A DNA stretch of 20,629 nucleotides. Source: CAISIP01 sp031403955 (GTDB lineage: Bacteria > Pseudomonadota > Gammaproteobacteria > Burkholderiales > Burkholderiaceae_C). A program made the translations under genes and the position numbers. The notes beneath the pieces were generated by a model. It did not search any database. It worked only from the letters and a program-made list of their open reading frames with translations, and was not told where the DNA came from. The DNA lies in the NCBI GenBank assembly GCA_031403955.1, contig JANNGR010000273.1, positions 1 to 20,629 on the forward strand, in the 5' to 3' direction. Positions 1-8,760 of the stretch are shown here, piece after piece. Positions within the stretch are counted from its first letter, which is position 1, and each line of letters begins with the position of its first letter.

Positions 1-742
1 GTTTGACGCTGGTACAACGCGCCGCCAATGCAGCGTATTGCTCCAGCGCGCTGGCGTGAAAGGGTTCTTCCAGCCACAGCGCAGCGCTGGCCTGCAGCGC
101 GTCGAGCCGCAACGCGGCGCGTTCCACGTCAGCCACAAATATCTGCCCCACGTCCACCAGCAAGATGCCGCTGGCGCCAATCGCCTCGCGGGCGGCGAAA
201 AAATGGTCTGCATCATCGCTCGGCGCGCCGCGGCCGATCGGCCCCCAACCAAACTTGACGGCTGTGAATCCGCGCCGCATGGCGTCGCGCCCGCGCTCCA
301 GCGTTTGCTGCGCGGTGTCGCCAAACAGCAGCGAGGCATACGGCGTTTTGGGGTACGAAGCGCGGTAACCCAGCAGCTTCCAAACCGGCTCCCCTCGGGC
401 CTTTCCCAGGATGTCCCACAACGCCATCTCGATGCCGGAGAAAGTATGCGCCGCCTGCAGCAGGTCCATGCTGTTGTAGGCCACGTCGGCGGCGATGGCG
501 CTTATGTCTTGCGGTCCGTCGAGCGAGCGCCCCAGCACCGATGTGGCCACCGGCTGGCAGGCGCCGTGCGACATCGGGCAGACAAAAGCGGCAATCGATG
601 GCAGCGGCGCCGCTTCACATTCACCATAACCGACGAAACCTCCCGCCGCCACGCGCACCAGCAAGGCGTCCTGGCTGCCGTCGGCTTCCATCGTGACCTC
701 GGGCATGGAGAGGTAAAAAAAATCCACCGAATCGATCTTCAT
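1..742 (-). CDS. Mandelate racemase/muconate lactonizing enzyme family protein (partial, C-terminus beyond window)
   Basis: This is an enolase-superfamily enzyme; members abstract the proton alpha to a carboxylate using a Mg2+-stabilised enolate. The frame opens with ATG at 742 (MKIDSVDFFYLSMPEV) and stays open for 247 residues to the window edge, so roughly the last third is missing. Visible marks are the capping-domain segment SGIEMALWDILGKARG (about residues 102-117), the barrel strand FTAVKFGWGPIGRG (159-172), the first metal Asp in LLVDVGQ (D197) and the next metal Glu in LWLEEPF (E225/E226). The second Lys of the usual K-x-K motif is Gly here. It sits 25 bases after the M81 peptidase gene and is probably the last visible member of the ABC-transporter operon. 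It is paralogous to the enzyme at 9538-10719, with which it shares the GWGPxGR stretch. The exact substrate cannot be told. Confidence 0.88.
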   Translation of the reverse strand, partial: MKIDSVDFFYLSMPEVTMEADGSQDALLVRVAAGGFVGYGECEAAPLPSIAAFVCPMSHGACQPVATSVLGRSLDGPQDISAIAADVAYNSMDLLQAAHTFSGIEMALWDILGKARGEPVWKLLGYRASYPKTPYASLLFGDTAQQTLERGRDAMRRGFTAVKFGWGPIGRGAPSDDADHFFAAREAIGASGILLVDVGQIFVADVERAALRLDALQASAALWLEEPFHASALEQYAALAARCTSVK

Positions 743-767
743 GGTGCGCCCTCTTGAAGCGTGAGTC

Positions 768-2264
768 TCAGTTGCGGTACAGCGTTGCAAGCGGCTCAAA
801 CCCGACTCCCTCGTCGAGCGGAAAAATCGGCCGCGCGCAAATCGTGTGACCGAGTGATTTCAGATTGGCCGAAGTGGCGCCGGCAACGTCGATGTTGAAG
901 TTGTTGTCGACCCAGGCGTCGTACATGTGGTGCTCGGTATGCGGCGACTTCACGACGATCAAATCGAAATCGCGCGGATCGAGGCCATTGGCGTAATACA
1001 TAGCACGGTCAAACAGGCTCAAGCTGCGGCTGAACACCAACACCGTGAAGTTGTCGAACTGGAGCACCGCCGTTGGTCCGGCATCGAGTCCGGTCTTCAT
1101 CGTCTCCAGGCGTGCCTGGCCGTCCGAGAGCAGTCGCACCCGGGCCGTGACCTGCATCGGCGAAAAACGCACTGGGTCCAGCGCGCCCCCCAGCCCGATG
1201 GCAATGTTGGCGCCCACGCCGGCAGCATGTGCGGCGGCGGCAGCGAATGGATCAACGATTTGCGCCAGCACGCGTTTTGAATAACCGGCCGCGCGCAGGC
1301 CCTTGAGAATCAGATTCGAGTCGCCGGTGGCACCGGACGAGGTTGCGTCGGCCGCATCGGTAAAAAGTACCGGTCCGGCAATCGATGACGCCTGCGTTAT
1401 TGCCCGCTCAAGTGTTACCAGCTTGCCCTGCATGCGATGCCGCAACGGCCAGAACTCGCGCGCCAGCCGCAGCGCCTCGCTTTTGGCCAGCGCCTCGTCA
1501 GCGGCGGTTGCCACCACCACCTGGCAACATAACTCGGGAACGTCGGTGAACGGGTTGCCGATCATGATGCCGGCCGACATCGCCAAACCCTCCAGTTCGA
1601 GACGTCGTGCTTCGCGGATCAGCTCACCATAACAACCCGATTTGGTAATCAGCTCGTCACCGCGCACCAGGGCCGGAATTACCACCCGCGCAATTACCGG
1701 CCGCAGCTTCTCCGTTACCAGCCGGTGCAGGATGCGCGCCGCGCGCTGGCCGGTGGAAGCAAAGTCCACATGCGGGTAGGTGTGGTAGATAGCCACGCCG
1801 TTTATCTGGCGCAACATGCGCTCGGTCAATATGCCGTGCAGATCGAGCGAGATCACGATTGGAACGTCATTGCCAACCATCCGACGGGTCTCGCTGAGCA
1901 GGAAACCTTCCGGGTCGAGTTCGCCATCGGCACCCATCGCGCCATGCAGCGAGAAATAGACACCGTCAATGCCCGTCCTGGCCTGCGTGGCGAGCGATTC
2001 CAGCACCTCATCGGAGACCCGTTTCCATCCCGCTGCCGACAGCAGGCCAGCCGAACCCGCACGCGCCCCCAGGCACAGTACCGGTTCCAGCCCCAGCTCC
2101 TTGAATACCGCCAGCGCGCCACCCAGCGCCGTATTAAGACCCTGGTGCGACAGCATTTGCGCGCCGCGCTCGATATGGAAATTTTCATACTCCGAGGGCA
2201 GGGGATTGAACGAAGAAATTTCCTGCATACATTCGGCAACCAGAATTCGGGGCGCGGGTTTCAT
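768..2264 (-). CDS. M81 family metallopeptidase (MlrC-like)
   Basis: A 498-residue protein of the M81/MlrC family (DUF1485 plus MlrC C-terminal domain). MlrC of sphingomonads cleaves linearised microcystin peptides and is thought to be zinc dependent; most homologues elsewhere have unknown substrates. Visible family motifs are the N-terminal AECMQEISSFNPL (10-22), SLHGAMGADGELDPEG (about residues 104-119), SLDLHG with its Asp-x-His pair, and YHTYPHVDFASTG. The C-terminal half carries DATSSGATGDSNLIL, equivalent to the Gly-rich GDS segment of the family. Full family length is present. The ATG at 2264 overlaps the TGA of the upstream ATPase gene as ATGA, with AAGGAAA just ahead as ribosome site, so translation is coupled. 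Location inside a Dpp-type import operon suggests hydrolysis of an imported peptide-like compound. Microcystin degradation is not implied. Confidence 0.9.
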   Translation of the reverse strand: MKPAPRILVAECMQEISSFNPLPSEYENFHIERGAQMLSHQGLNTALGGALAVFKELGLEPVLCLGARAGSAGLLSAAGWKRVSDEVLESLATQARTGIDGVYFSLHGAMGADGELDPEGFLLSETRRMVGNDVPIVISLDLHGILTERMLRQINGVAIYHTYPHVDFASTGQRAARILHRLVTEKLRPVIARVVIPALVRGDELITKSGCYGELIREARRLELEGLAMSAGIMIGNPFTDVPELCCQVVVATAADEALAKSEALRLAREFWPLRHRMQGKLVTLERAITQASSIAGPVLFTDAADATSSGATGDSNLILKGLRAAGYSKRVLAQIVDPFAAAAAHAAGVGANIAIGLGGALDPVRFSPMQVTARVRLLSDGQARLETMKTGLDAGPTAVLQFDNFTVLVFSRSLSLFDRAMYYANGLDPRDFDLIVVKSPHTEHHMYDAWVDNNFNIDVAGATSANLKSLGHTICARPIFPLDEGVGFEPLATLYRN

Positions 2265-3262
2265 GCTGTTTCCTTTCTGCCTGGGAGGCTTCCGTCCGCA
2301 ACGCGCAGGCAGGCAACCTGGTGGGCGGTCTCGGGTGTGGTCAGGGCGGGATCTTCAACCTGGCAACGCGGCTGCGCGTGCGGGCAGCGGCTGGCAAACC
2401 GGCAACCCGCGCCAATCGCGTTCGGGTTCGGCATGTCGCCGTGAATCGCCACCCGTGTTTTGCGCTGCGACGGATGGTCACTGGGCAACGCGGCCAGCAG
2501 CGTTTGGGTATACGGGTGCAGCGGCCGCGCAAAAAGCCGCGCGGCCGACGCGACCTCCACAATCCGGCCCAGATACATCACGGCGACGCGGTCGCTGATA
2601 TTGCGCACCACCGCCAGGTTGTGCGAGATGAACAGATAGGTGAGTTTCAGATCGCGTTGCAACTCCCGCATCAGGTTGATCACCTGCGCCTGCACCGAAA
2701 CATCCAGCGCCGATACGGCTTCGTCGGCAATTATGAATTCGGGCTCCAGTGCCAACGCGCGGGCGATGCCGATACGCTGGCGCTGGCCGCCCGAAAACTC
2801 ATGCGGGTAACGTTGCAATGCACTGCTTGGCAGGCTGACCAGTTCCAGCAGCCGCTGCAAGCGCGCGGCACGGCTGCGCGCGTCACCCACGTTGTGAATT
2901 ACCAGCGGCTCGGTGATTATGTCGCCCACGCGCATGCGCGGGTTGAGGGAGCCATACGGATCCTGGAACACGATTTGCATGGCGCGGCGTTTGCCGCGCA
3001 TCGCCGCCGCGTCGAGCCGGGTGATGTCTTCGCCATGGTGCAGGATGGTGCCGCCGCTGGGTTCTATCAGCCGCAGCAACAGGCGTCCGGTGGTCGATTT
3101 GCCACAACCCGACTCGCCAACCAGGCCCAGGGTTTCACCGGCGGCGATGCTGAGGTCGATGCCGTCCACCGCGCGCAGCGCAGGGGCGGCTGCGGTGAAC
3201 AGCCGGCGCGGCCGATCGAAATACTTGCGCAGCCCACGCGCCTCGATCAGCGGGGTTGTCAT
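2261..3262 (-). CDS. dppF: Dipeptide/oligopeptide ABC transporter ATP-binding protein (DppF/OppF type)
   Basis: One of the two ATPases that power a Dpp/Opp peptide importer at the inner face of the cytoplasmic membrane. Of 333 residues, Walker A is GESGCGKST (49-57), followed by the ABC signature SGGQRQRIGIARAL, Walker B FIIADEAVSALD and the switch His in FISHNLAVV. The C-terminal oligopeptide-transporter extension has the Cys cluster GCRFASRCPHAQPRC, which is characteristic of the family. The frame is open further upstream to 3376, but the ATG at 3262 was chosen: it makes an ATGA overlap with the stop of the preceding ATPase and gives the normal N-terminus MTTPLIEARGLRKYF. The gene end likewise overlaps the MlrC-like gene by ATGA. 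The symbol marks the family position; the transported substrate is not known. Confidence 0.93.
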   Translation of the reverse strand: MTTPLIEARGLRKYFDRPRRLFTAAAPALRAVDGIDLSIAAGETLGLVGESGCGKSTTGRLLLRLIEPSGGTILHHGEDITRLDAAAMRGKRRAMQIVFQDPYGSLNPRMRVGDIITEPLVIHNVGDARSRAARLQRLLELVSLPSSALQRYPHEFSGGQRQRIGIARALALEPEFIIADEAVSALDVSVQAQVINLMRELQRDLKLTYLFISHNLAVVRNISDRVAVMYLGRIVEVASAARLFARPLHPYTQTLLAALPSDHPSQRKTRVAIHGDMPNPNAIGAGCRFASRCPHAQPRCQVEDPALTTPETAHQVACLRVADGSLPGRKETA

Positions 3263-4239
3263 GACAACACCTCGTTCGGCGCCAGTTCGAACGGAGCCAC
3301 GCAGGCCGCCTGGTGTGCGGCGCCAACACTGCGCAAAGGTGGTACCACCCGGCACTGCGCACGTGCGAGCCGGCAACGCGGCGCAAAGCTACAACCTTCG
3401 GCTGCCTGGCCGACACCGGGTACGGTGCCTTCTATCGTACTGAGCCACTGCGACCCGGCCGAAATCCTTGGCCGCGAAGCCAGCAGACCACGTGTATAGG
3501 GGTGTGCTGGACGGTCGAAAATATCCAGCACCGAACCCGACTCAACCACGCGCCCGGCGTACATCACGGCAACCCGGTCACACATCTCGGCGATCACGCC
3601 CAGGTCATGCGTGATCAATAACACCGACATGCCGGCCTCTTGCTGGATCTTGCGCACCAGATCCAGAATCTGCGCCTGTATCGTGACGTCCAGCGCGGTA
3701 GTCGGTTCGTCGGCGATCAGCAGGCGCGGCCGGCCGGCCAGTGCCATCGCAATCATCACGCGCTGGCGCATGCCGCCAGACAGTTCATGCGGGTAGGCAT
3801 CGATCTGGCGCAGCGGGTCCGGCATCTCGACCCGGCGCAGCAGAGCCAGGCCCTCTTGTCGCGCCGCCTCGCCGCGCAGCGCGAGATGCCAGCGCAACAC
3901 CTCGCCGATTTGCTCTCCGACCCGCATCACCGGATTGAGCGAGGTCATCGGCTCCTGAAAAATCATTGCCATATCCTTGCCCCGCAGCGAGCGCATCTGC
4001 TGCGCAGGTAGCGCCAACAAATCCCGGCCTTGCAGCAGGATACGGCCGCCACGCACCATGATCGGATGCGGCAACAGACCCATGATGGATAACGCCAGCA
4101 TGCTTTTTCCCGAGCCGGACTCGCCGACCACGCCCAGCACCTCGCCGCTGTTCAGCGACAGGTCGACCGCACTGAGTATTTCCGGTCCGCGCGCACCCAG
4201 CGCGGTGGTCAACTGCTCGACCTGCAACAACACACTCAT
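3259..4239 (-). CDS. dppD: Dipeptide/oligopeptide ABC transporter ATP-binding protein (DppD/OppD type)
   Basis: This is the partner ATPase of the importer, 326 residues. It starts MSVLLQVEQLTTALG, with Walker A GESGSGKSM (39-47), signature LSGGMRQRVMIAMAL, Walker B LLIADEPTTALDVTIQ and switch region LLITHDLGVIAEM. The C-terminal extension again carries a Cys cluster (CSFAPRCRLARAQC) of the oligopeptide ATPase family. The start codon overlaps the dppC stop by ATGA (4236-4239) and the stop overlaps the dppF start in the same way. The three genes are therefore probably translated in a coupled manner, giving balanced amounts of the two ATPases. Nothing in the motifs is degenerate, so both ATPases should hydrolyse ATP. 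Confidence 0.94.
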   Translation of the reverse strand: MSVLLQVEQLTTALGARGPEILSAVDLSLNSGEVLGVVGESGSGKSMLALSIMGLLPHPIMVRGGRILLQGRDLLALPAQQMRSLRGKDMAMIFQEPMTSLNPVMRVGEQIGEVLRWHLALRGEAARQEGLALLRRVEMPDPLRQIDAYPHELSGGMRQRVMIAMALAGRPRLLIADEPTTALDVTIQAQILDLVRKIQQEAGMSVLLITHDLGVIAEMCDRVAVMYAGRVVESGSVLDIFDRPAHPYTRGLLASRPRISAGSQWLSTIEGTVPGVGQAAEGCSFAPRCRLARAQCRVVPPLRSVGAAHQAACVAPFELAPNEVLS

Positions 4240-5108
4240 CGCGGCGCCACCGTCATGCGCGGATCGAGCACGTCACGCAGCCCGTCGCCCAACAAGTTCA
4301 ACCCCAGCACGCTGACCAGGATCGCCAGGCCCGGCGCAATCGTGATCCAGGGCGCTGCAACAATGAAGTCGCGGCCGTTGGCAATAATGGCGCCAAATGT
4401 CGGGGCCGGCGGCGGCGGGCCGACTCCGATAAACGACAACACCGCTTCGTTGAGGATCGCTATCGCGAACACATAGGTCATGCGCACCACCAGCGGCGCC
4501 ATCGCGTTGGCCAGCACGTGGCGCAACAAGATACGTGTATGGCCGGCACCCAGCGCACGCGCCGCCTCGACGTATTCCATCTCCCGCACCACCAGCACCG
4601 CCGCCCGCACGATACGCGCCGTGTGCGGAGTGGCCGCGATAGACAGCGCGATGATCACGTTTAGCACCGAAGCACCCAGCACCGAGCTGATCGCAATCGC
4701 CAGAATGATCGATGGAAACGCCATGAAGGCGTCCATCAGCCGCATGATGGGGCCGTCAAGGTGGCGAAAATATCCGGCCAGCGCGCCAATGAACACCCCG
4801 GCCACGGCGGTGATCAGCGCCACCAGGAAACCGATTTGCAGCGAGATACGGGCGCCGAATAACACGCGCGACAGAATGTCGCGGCCAAAATGGTCGGTGC
4901 CCATCCAGTGTTCCGCACCAGGCGCTAACATGCGGGCGCGGAAATTGCCCTTTAGCGGATCAAACGGCGCGATCAGCCCGGCCAGCACGGCGAGCACCAC
5001 AACCAGCCCGACCAGCACGGCACCAATGGCGAAAGACCGGTTGGCCACCAAACGCCGGCCGAATGAGGGCCGCTGTGACGTCCAGGCTAGAGGGTCGCTA
5101 ACGGCCAT
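4236..5108 (-). CDS. dppC: Dipeptide/oligopeptide ABC transporter permease (DppC/OppC type)
   Basis: This inner-membrane permease of 290 residues belongs to the binding-protein-dependent transport family. It begins with a hydrophilic stretch, then the first membrane segment (about residues 27-50), followed by the OppC-type N-terminal domain with HWMGTDHFGRDILSRVLFGAR. The core permease domain contains the EAA loop YVEAARALGAGHTRILLRHVL, which contacts the ATPases. The last segments include FIGVGPPPPAPTFGAII, a proline-rich version of the family's typical GLGxxPPxP loop. The ATG at 5108 lies three bases after the dppB stop. It pairs with DppB to form the translocation channel. Confidence 0.94.
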   Translation of the reverse strand: MAVSDPLAWTSQRPSFGRRLVANRSFAIGAVLVGLVVVLAVLAGLIAPFDPLKGNFRARMLAPGAEHWMGTDHFGRDILSRVLFGARISLQIGFLVALITAVAGVFIGALAGYFRHLDGPIMRLMDAFMAFPSIILAIAISSVLGASVLNVIIALSIAATPHTARIVRAAVLVVREMEYVEAARALGAGHTRILLRHVLANAMAPLVVRMTYVFAIAILNEAVLSFIGVGPPPPAPTFGAIIANGRDFIVAAPWITIAPGLAILVSVLGLNLLGDGLRDVLDPRMTVAPR

Positions 5109-5111
5109 GGC

Positions 5112-6056
5112 TCACCCCAGCCGCACCCTGGGGTCGATGACCGCGTACAGCAGGTCCACGATTATGTTGACAGCCAGGTAAATCAGCGCCAGGAACAACA
5201 ACCCGCCCTGGATCACCGGGAAGTCGCGCGACAGTACCGCGCCGATGATCAAGCGGCCCAGGCCCGGTATGGAGAACACCTGTTCGATCACCACCGCGCC
5301 GCCCAGCAACGCGCCGACCATGATGCCCATCACCGTGACAATCGGCACCATCGCATTGGCCAGGCCGTGGCGGATCACGACATAAGGCTCGGGCAATCCT
5401 TTCGCCCGCGCGGTGCGCACAAAGTCCTGCCCCAACACTTCAAGCATGCTGGAGCGTGTCATGCGCGCGACGAAACCCATCTGCACGCAGGCCAGTGTGA
5501 AGGTCGGCAAGGCAATGTGGCGCGCCCACTGCAGCGGGCTTTTGGCAAAGGCTACATAGTCTCCGGCGGGGAAAATCGGCAGCAGTACCGCAACCAGCCA
5601 GATCAGCACCAAACCGAGCCAGAATTCCGGAATCGACAGGCCCAGCAAGGCCAGCGTCATCATGCCCTGGTCGGCCGCCCTACCATGACGCACGGCAGCC
5701 AGCACGCCGGCTGCCACGCCGATCAGAACCGAAAACAGAAATGCCAGCGCCGTCAACGACAAGGTGACCGGCAGGCGTTCAAGAATGGCGCTGGTGACGC
5801 TGCGATTTAGCAACAGCGAAGTGCCGAGGTCGCCCTGAATCACCCGCAGGTACCATTCGCCCATGCGCACCAGGAATGGCCGGTCCAGGCCCAACTCGTG
5901 CCGCACGCGGTCCAGCGCTTCGGCGGTGGCGCTGGTGTCCAGGAAAACCGAGGCGGGGTCGCCCGGTACCAGCCACAGCAGGCCGAAGGTAATCAACGAC
6001 ACCAGAAAAAGTACGGGAATGGAAGCGAGCAGGCGGCGGACAACGAAGCGACCCAT
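5112..6056 (-). CDS. dppB: Dipeptide/oligopeptide ABC transporter permease (DppB/OppB type)
   Basis: The first permease of the importer, 314 residues, with the classic N-terminus MGRFVVRRLLASIPVLFLVS leading into membrane segment 1 and the periplasmic WLVPGDPA motif. Further marks are the GDLGTSLLLNRSV segment, the EAA loop around DFVRTARAKGLPEPYVVIRH, the IEQVFSIPGLGRL segment and the family C-terminus YAVIDPRVRLG. About six membrane segments can be read. An AGGGGC stretch lies just ahead of the ATG at 6056. It follows the binding-protein gene by 35 bases. It should form a heterodimer with the DppC-type protein encoded directly after it. Confidence 0.94.
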   Translation of the reverse strand: MGRFVVRRLLASIPVLFLVSLITFGLLWLVPGDPASVFLDTSATAEALDRVRHELGLDRPFLVRMGEWYLRVIQGDLGTSLLLNRSVTSAILERLPVTLSLTALAFLFSVLIGVAAGVLAAVRHGRAADQGMMTLALLGLSIPEFWLGLVLIWLVAVLLPIFPAGDYVAFAKSPLQWARHIALPTFTLACVQMGFVARMTRSSMLEVLGQDFVRTARAKGLPEPYVVIRHGLANAMVPIVTVMGIMVGALLGGAVVIEQVFSIPGLGRLIIGAVLSRDFPVIQGGLLFLALIYLAVNIIVDLLYAVIDPRVRLG

Positions 6057-6091
6057 GGCGCCCCTATGTTTTGGCTACGTCTTGCAAACGC

Positions 6092-7618
6092 TTATTCCAG
6101 CCACACCCCCCACATGCGCGGTATGCGATAGGCCTTGAAGTTTTTTAGCTTGGAGGATGCAACCTGGAACAGCCCGTAGTCCCCCAGGTTGATCGCAATC
6201 GCCTGGTCTGCCATCTGATTTTCAAAGTCGGCAAACAACTTCTTCTGGGTTTCAAGGTTCATTTCGCTATTCATCTTGTCAAACAACGCGTCAATCACCG
6301 GGTCGGCTTTGCGTTGGCTCTGGCCCTTGACCCAAGGGGACATCACCGAAGCCGGCCCCTCGAAAGGCTCGATGCCAAAACCGTGGGTCCAGAAATGCCA
6401 GCCCTGGTCACTGCCCAGGCCGATCTTGGACGTGGTAGGCCAGTCGGCCACTTTCAACTCGATATTGACACCGATCTGCGCCACCTGTTGCTGAAACACG
6501 GTGGCCGCATCAACATTGGGCCGACCGTTGTCGATGATGAAGGTCAGCTTTTCGCCCTTGTAGAGCGACTTGGCCAAGCTTGCCTTGGCAGCCGCCAGAT
6601 CCTGCTTGAGCGGTTTGCGGTTGGTGTGGTAGGCCGAGCCGCCGTAGACCCAGCTCTGGTCCATCTTGTAGATATCCGGATGCGCCACGGCCAGAATCTC
6701 TTCGGAATCGATCGCCTGTGCAATCGCGCGGCGGAAGTTGACATCCGAGAGAGGTGCCTGGGCATGGTTGAACTTGAGCACCTGCAGCGCGAACGGCAAC
6801 AACTGTATTACCTGGAAGTTCGGGTTGCCCTTTAGGCGCTTGGCGGTCGGGCCATCACTGGTTTCGTTTAACTGCACCTGCCCGGTCTCCATGGCCGCAT
6901 CACGCGCGCCGGCTTCGGGCATGAAACGGAACGTCACGCTGTCCAGATACGCCACCTTGGCACCGGCAAAACCGTCGCGTTCCCGGTAGGCAGGGTTGGG
7001 CTTGTAGTCATCAAAGCGCGCGATTTTCACATGGCTGTCGGGTTTGTATTCGACAAACTTGAACGGCCCGGTGCCGATGGGTGATGCCTTGCCGCTTTCC
7101 TTGGCGGCTTCTTCAGCCGGCATGATGGCGATTGGCGCGCGCGGGCTGGACAGGTTGCCCAAAAAGGTGGACTGGACCGATTTCAGCTTGACCGTAACCT
7201 GGTTGGCGCCGGTGGCGGCAACCGTGTCAATGGCACCAATCAGACTGGCCGAAGCACCCACCTTGCGGTAACGCTCGAGTGAAGCCACCACATCGGCCGG
7301 ACCCATCTCCTTGCCGTTATGAAACTTGACGCCACGGCGCAAAGTAAACACATAGGTCAGCCCGTCGGCCGATATGGCCACCCCTTCCGCAAGGTCCGGC
7401 ACCGGGCGCGCATTTTCATCCCGCGCATAAAGCGTCTCGAACATGTGCAGGTTGACATTACGCGCGACCTGCGCCGACGTCACATGCGGGTCCAGTGATG
7501 GCGGAGCCTGCACCATCGCGATTACCACATCGCCGCCTTTCTTCTGGGCCAGCACCGGACTCACGGACACCAGTGCAAGTGTTGCAGCCAGTGCAAGGTT
7601 CAGAATTTTCAGTTTCAT
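6092..7618 (-). CDS. dppA: ABC transporter substrate-binding protein, family 5 (DppA/OppA type)
   Basis: A periplasmic solute-binding protein of 508 residues that delivers substrate to the DppBC channel. The N-terminus MKLKILNLALAATLALVSVS is a Sec signal peptide with probable cleavage after VLA (residue 24); no lipobox Cys is present, so it should be soluble in the periplasm. Family-5 features include DVVIAMVQAPPSLDPHVTS (30-48), the LRRGVKFHNGKEMGPADVV segment and SPIGTGPFKFVEYKPDS. The frame is open to 7648, but the ATG at 7618 was chosen because AAGGAG lies nine bases ahead and the signal peptide starts there. The binding pocket cannot be read for specificity. Nickel, glutathione, opine, dipeptide and D-amino-acid peptide binders all share this fold. 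Confidence 0.93.
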   Translation of the reverse strand: MKLKILNLALAATLALVSVSPVLAQKKGGDVVIAMVQAPPSLDPHVTSAQVARNVNLHMFETLYARDENARPVPDLAEGVAISADGLTYVFTLRRGVKFHNGKEMGPADVVASLERYRKVGASASLIGAIDTVAATGANQVTVKLKSVQSTFLGNLSSPRAPIAIMPAEEAAKESGKASPIGTGPFKFVEYKPDSHVKIARFDDYKPNPAYRERDGFAGAKVAYLDSVTFRFMPEAGARDAAMETGQVQLNETSDGPTAKRLKGNPNFQVIQLLPFALQVLKFNHAQAPLSDVNFRRAIAQAIDSEEILAVAHPDIYKMDQSWVYGGSAYHTNRKPLKQDLAAAKASLAKSLYKGEKLTFIIDNGRPNVDAATVFQQQVAQIGVNIELKVADWPTTSKIGLGSDQGWHFWTHGFGIEPFEGPASVMSPWVKGQSQRKADPVIDALFDKMNSEMNLETQKKLFADFENQMADQAIAINLGDYGLFQVASSKLKNFKAYRIPRMWGVWLE

Positions 7619-7627
7619 GGAAGCATT

Positions 7628-7633
7628 CTCCTT
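7628..7633 (-). promoter_or_regulatory. Ribosome binding site of the binding-protein gene
   Basis: On the minus strand these bases read AAGGAG, nine bases before the ATG at 7618. This strong Shine-Dalgarno sequence decides the start against the in-frame codon at 7648. It also fits the expectation that a binding protein is made in excess over the membrane components downstream, whose ribosome sites look weaker. Confidence 0.75.
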
Positions 7634-7667
7634 AAATTGCGCCCTCAAAACGGGGCTCGTTGCCAGT

Positions 7668-8693
7668 TCATTTCGGCTCCAGGTAATCCTGCATCACCAC
7701 CGCCACGCAGTCGCCGCGCTGGACCCGCCCAGGACCGGCCGCCATCCACAACACGCCACTTGCGCCATAGAACATTTCAAGCTGGGGGCGGTCCACGTCT
7801 TCGACAAAATGCAGGAAACCCGCGCTCTGCCCGGCGCCCACCTCTTCGCCGGCCACATGGCGCGGCTCGAATATCGCGCCGGCCGGCGCAAAGCTGTAAC
7901 ACGCAGGATCACGCACCATCATGTGGCGTGTGCCGGGCGAGCCATCACGTTGCACCGTCTCAGTCGTTCCCGCCAACATGCCGAGGTGCTTCAGCATATT
8001 GCGCACACCACGCTCGCCAATACGCACCCCCTCTACGCTGACCCGGCCCCAGCCGCCAATCTCGGTGCCCAAAGACAGAATCTTGCGCCGCTCGACCGAC
8101 GAGGTCAACGTGGCACCCTCGTCCACACCCCAGAACACGACATTGAACGGCGCCCCGAAAGCGGCTGCCGCGGCGAGTGTTTTTTCGCGCATCGCGGCGT
8201 CTGCCAGGTAATGCATGTTGGTGCTGGGCAAACATTCGGCCGAATGCCCGGCGGTGTGCAGATCGATTGACGCATCGACCTGCGGCAGTAGCTGGCTGTC
8301 GATGAAGTGCGCCAGCATTTCCGAGAAGCTGCCGGCCGGATTGCCGGGGAAACAGCGGTTCAGGTCACGCCCGTCGATCGGCGACAGTCGCGTACCGTTT
8401 AGCGCGGCCGGAATGTTCAGCGCCGGTAGCAAGATCAAACGGCCCGAGATCTGCTCCGGCTTTAGGGTCTGCGCCAGGCGCGAAATCGCGATCTGACCCT
8501 CAAATTCATCCCCATGTACCCCACCGGTCAAAAGCAGCGTCGGGCCGCTGCCGTTCTTGAAAACATAGATCGGAATCTCGACCACGCCCCAACCGGAGGT
8601 GTTGCGTGACTGTGGCGCGCGCAGGTAACCAGCTTGCCGGCCCTGCCGGTCGAAATCGATGTCACAGCGAATGCGGCTGGCGGCAGTGGTCAT
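7668..8693 (-). CDS. Succinylglutamate desuccinylase/aspartoacylase family zinc hydrolase
   Basis: A 341-residue carboxypeptidase-fold (M14-like) deacylase. The family hydrolyses N-acyl amino acids such as N-succinylglutamate, N-acetylaspartate or N-acetyl-diaminobutyrate. The zinc ligands are visible as HGDEFEG (H60, E63) and DLHTAGH (H146). The substrate-carboxylate pair Asn-Arg is in GRDLNRCFPG (N112, R113), and the catalytic Glu is in GTEIGGWG (E211). All catalytic positions known for aspartoacylase are therefore kept. The frame is open to 8774, but the ATG at 8693 (MTTAASRIRC) was chosen because the upstream stretch is AT-rich control DNA, and AGGTGA lies eight bases ahead. It is the first gene of the leftward operon, 49 bases before the binding-protein gene. 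It probably acts on the imported compound; the acyl group is unknown. Confidence 0.9.
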   Translation of the reverse strand: MTTAASRIRCDIDFDRQGRQAGYLRAPQSRNTSGWGVVEIPIYVFKNGSGPTLLLTGGVHGDEFEGQIAISRLAQTLKPEQISGRLILLPALNIPAALNGTRLSPIDGRDLNRCFPGNPAGSFSEMLAHFIDSQLLPQVDASIDLHTAGHSAECLPSTNMHYLADAAMREKTLAAAAAFGAPFNVVFWGVDEGATLTSSVERRKILSLGTEIGGWGRVSVEGVRIGERGVRNMLKHLGMLAGTTETVQRDGSPGTRHMMVRDPACYSFAPAGAIFEPRHVAGEEVGAGQSAGFLHFVEDVDRPQLEMFYGASGVLWMAAGPGRVQRGDCVAVVMQDYLEPK

Positions 8694-8760
8694 GCCTGGT
8701 TTCACCTGTTTATTGCGAAAGTTCAGGTTAGCATATTTTATAAATGTATACAATAAACAA
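8694..8760. promoter_or_regulatory. Divergent control region with putative GntR operator
   Basis: This 67-base AT-rich gap separates the leftward hydrolase/ABC operon from the rightward gntR gene. It holds the 8-base palindrome TGTATACA at 8745-8752, of the kind bound by FadR-type GntR proteins. The minus strand has TATGCT (8730-8735) as a possible -10 for the operon, with TTGTTT 19 bases upstream as a weak -35. The plus strand has TACAAT (8749-8754) as a possible -10 for gntR without a convincing -35. The palindrome overlaps or flanks both, so one repressor could control both directions. Promoter assignments are by eye and weak; the palindrome itself is plain. Confidence 0.5.

Noticed and set aside
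38..757. 239-codon plus-strand frame opposite the first enolase gene
   Set aside because: The minus strand has a continuous enolase-superfamily reading with metal ligands to the window edge.
768..2264. Microcystin degradation (mlr) cluster
   Set aside because: Only an MlrC-family peptidase is present; no mlrA, mlrB or mlrD is seen and the neighbours form a Dpp import operon.
2321..3499. 392-codon plus-strand frame opposite the two ATPase genes
   Set aside because: Shadow of ATPases with intact Walker motifs; no ribosome site or recognisable domain.
7634..7667. Small GCCC/GGGC stem between the hydrolase and binding-protein genes
   Set aside because: Only about four base pairs with no T-tract; too weak to call a terminator or attenuator.
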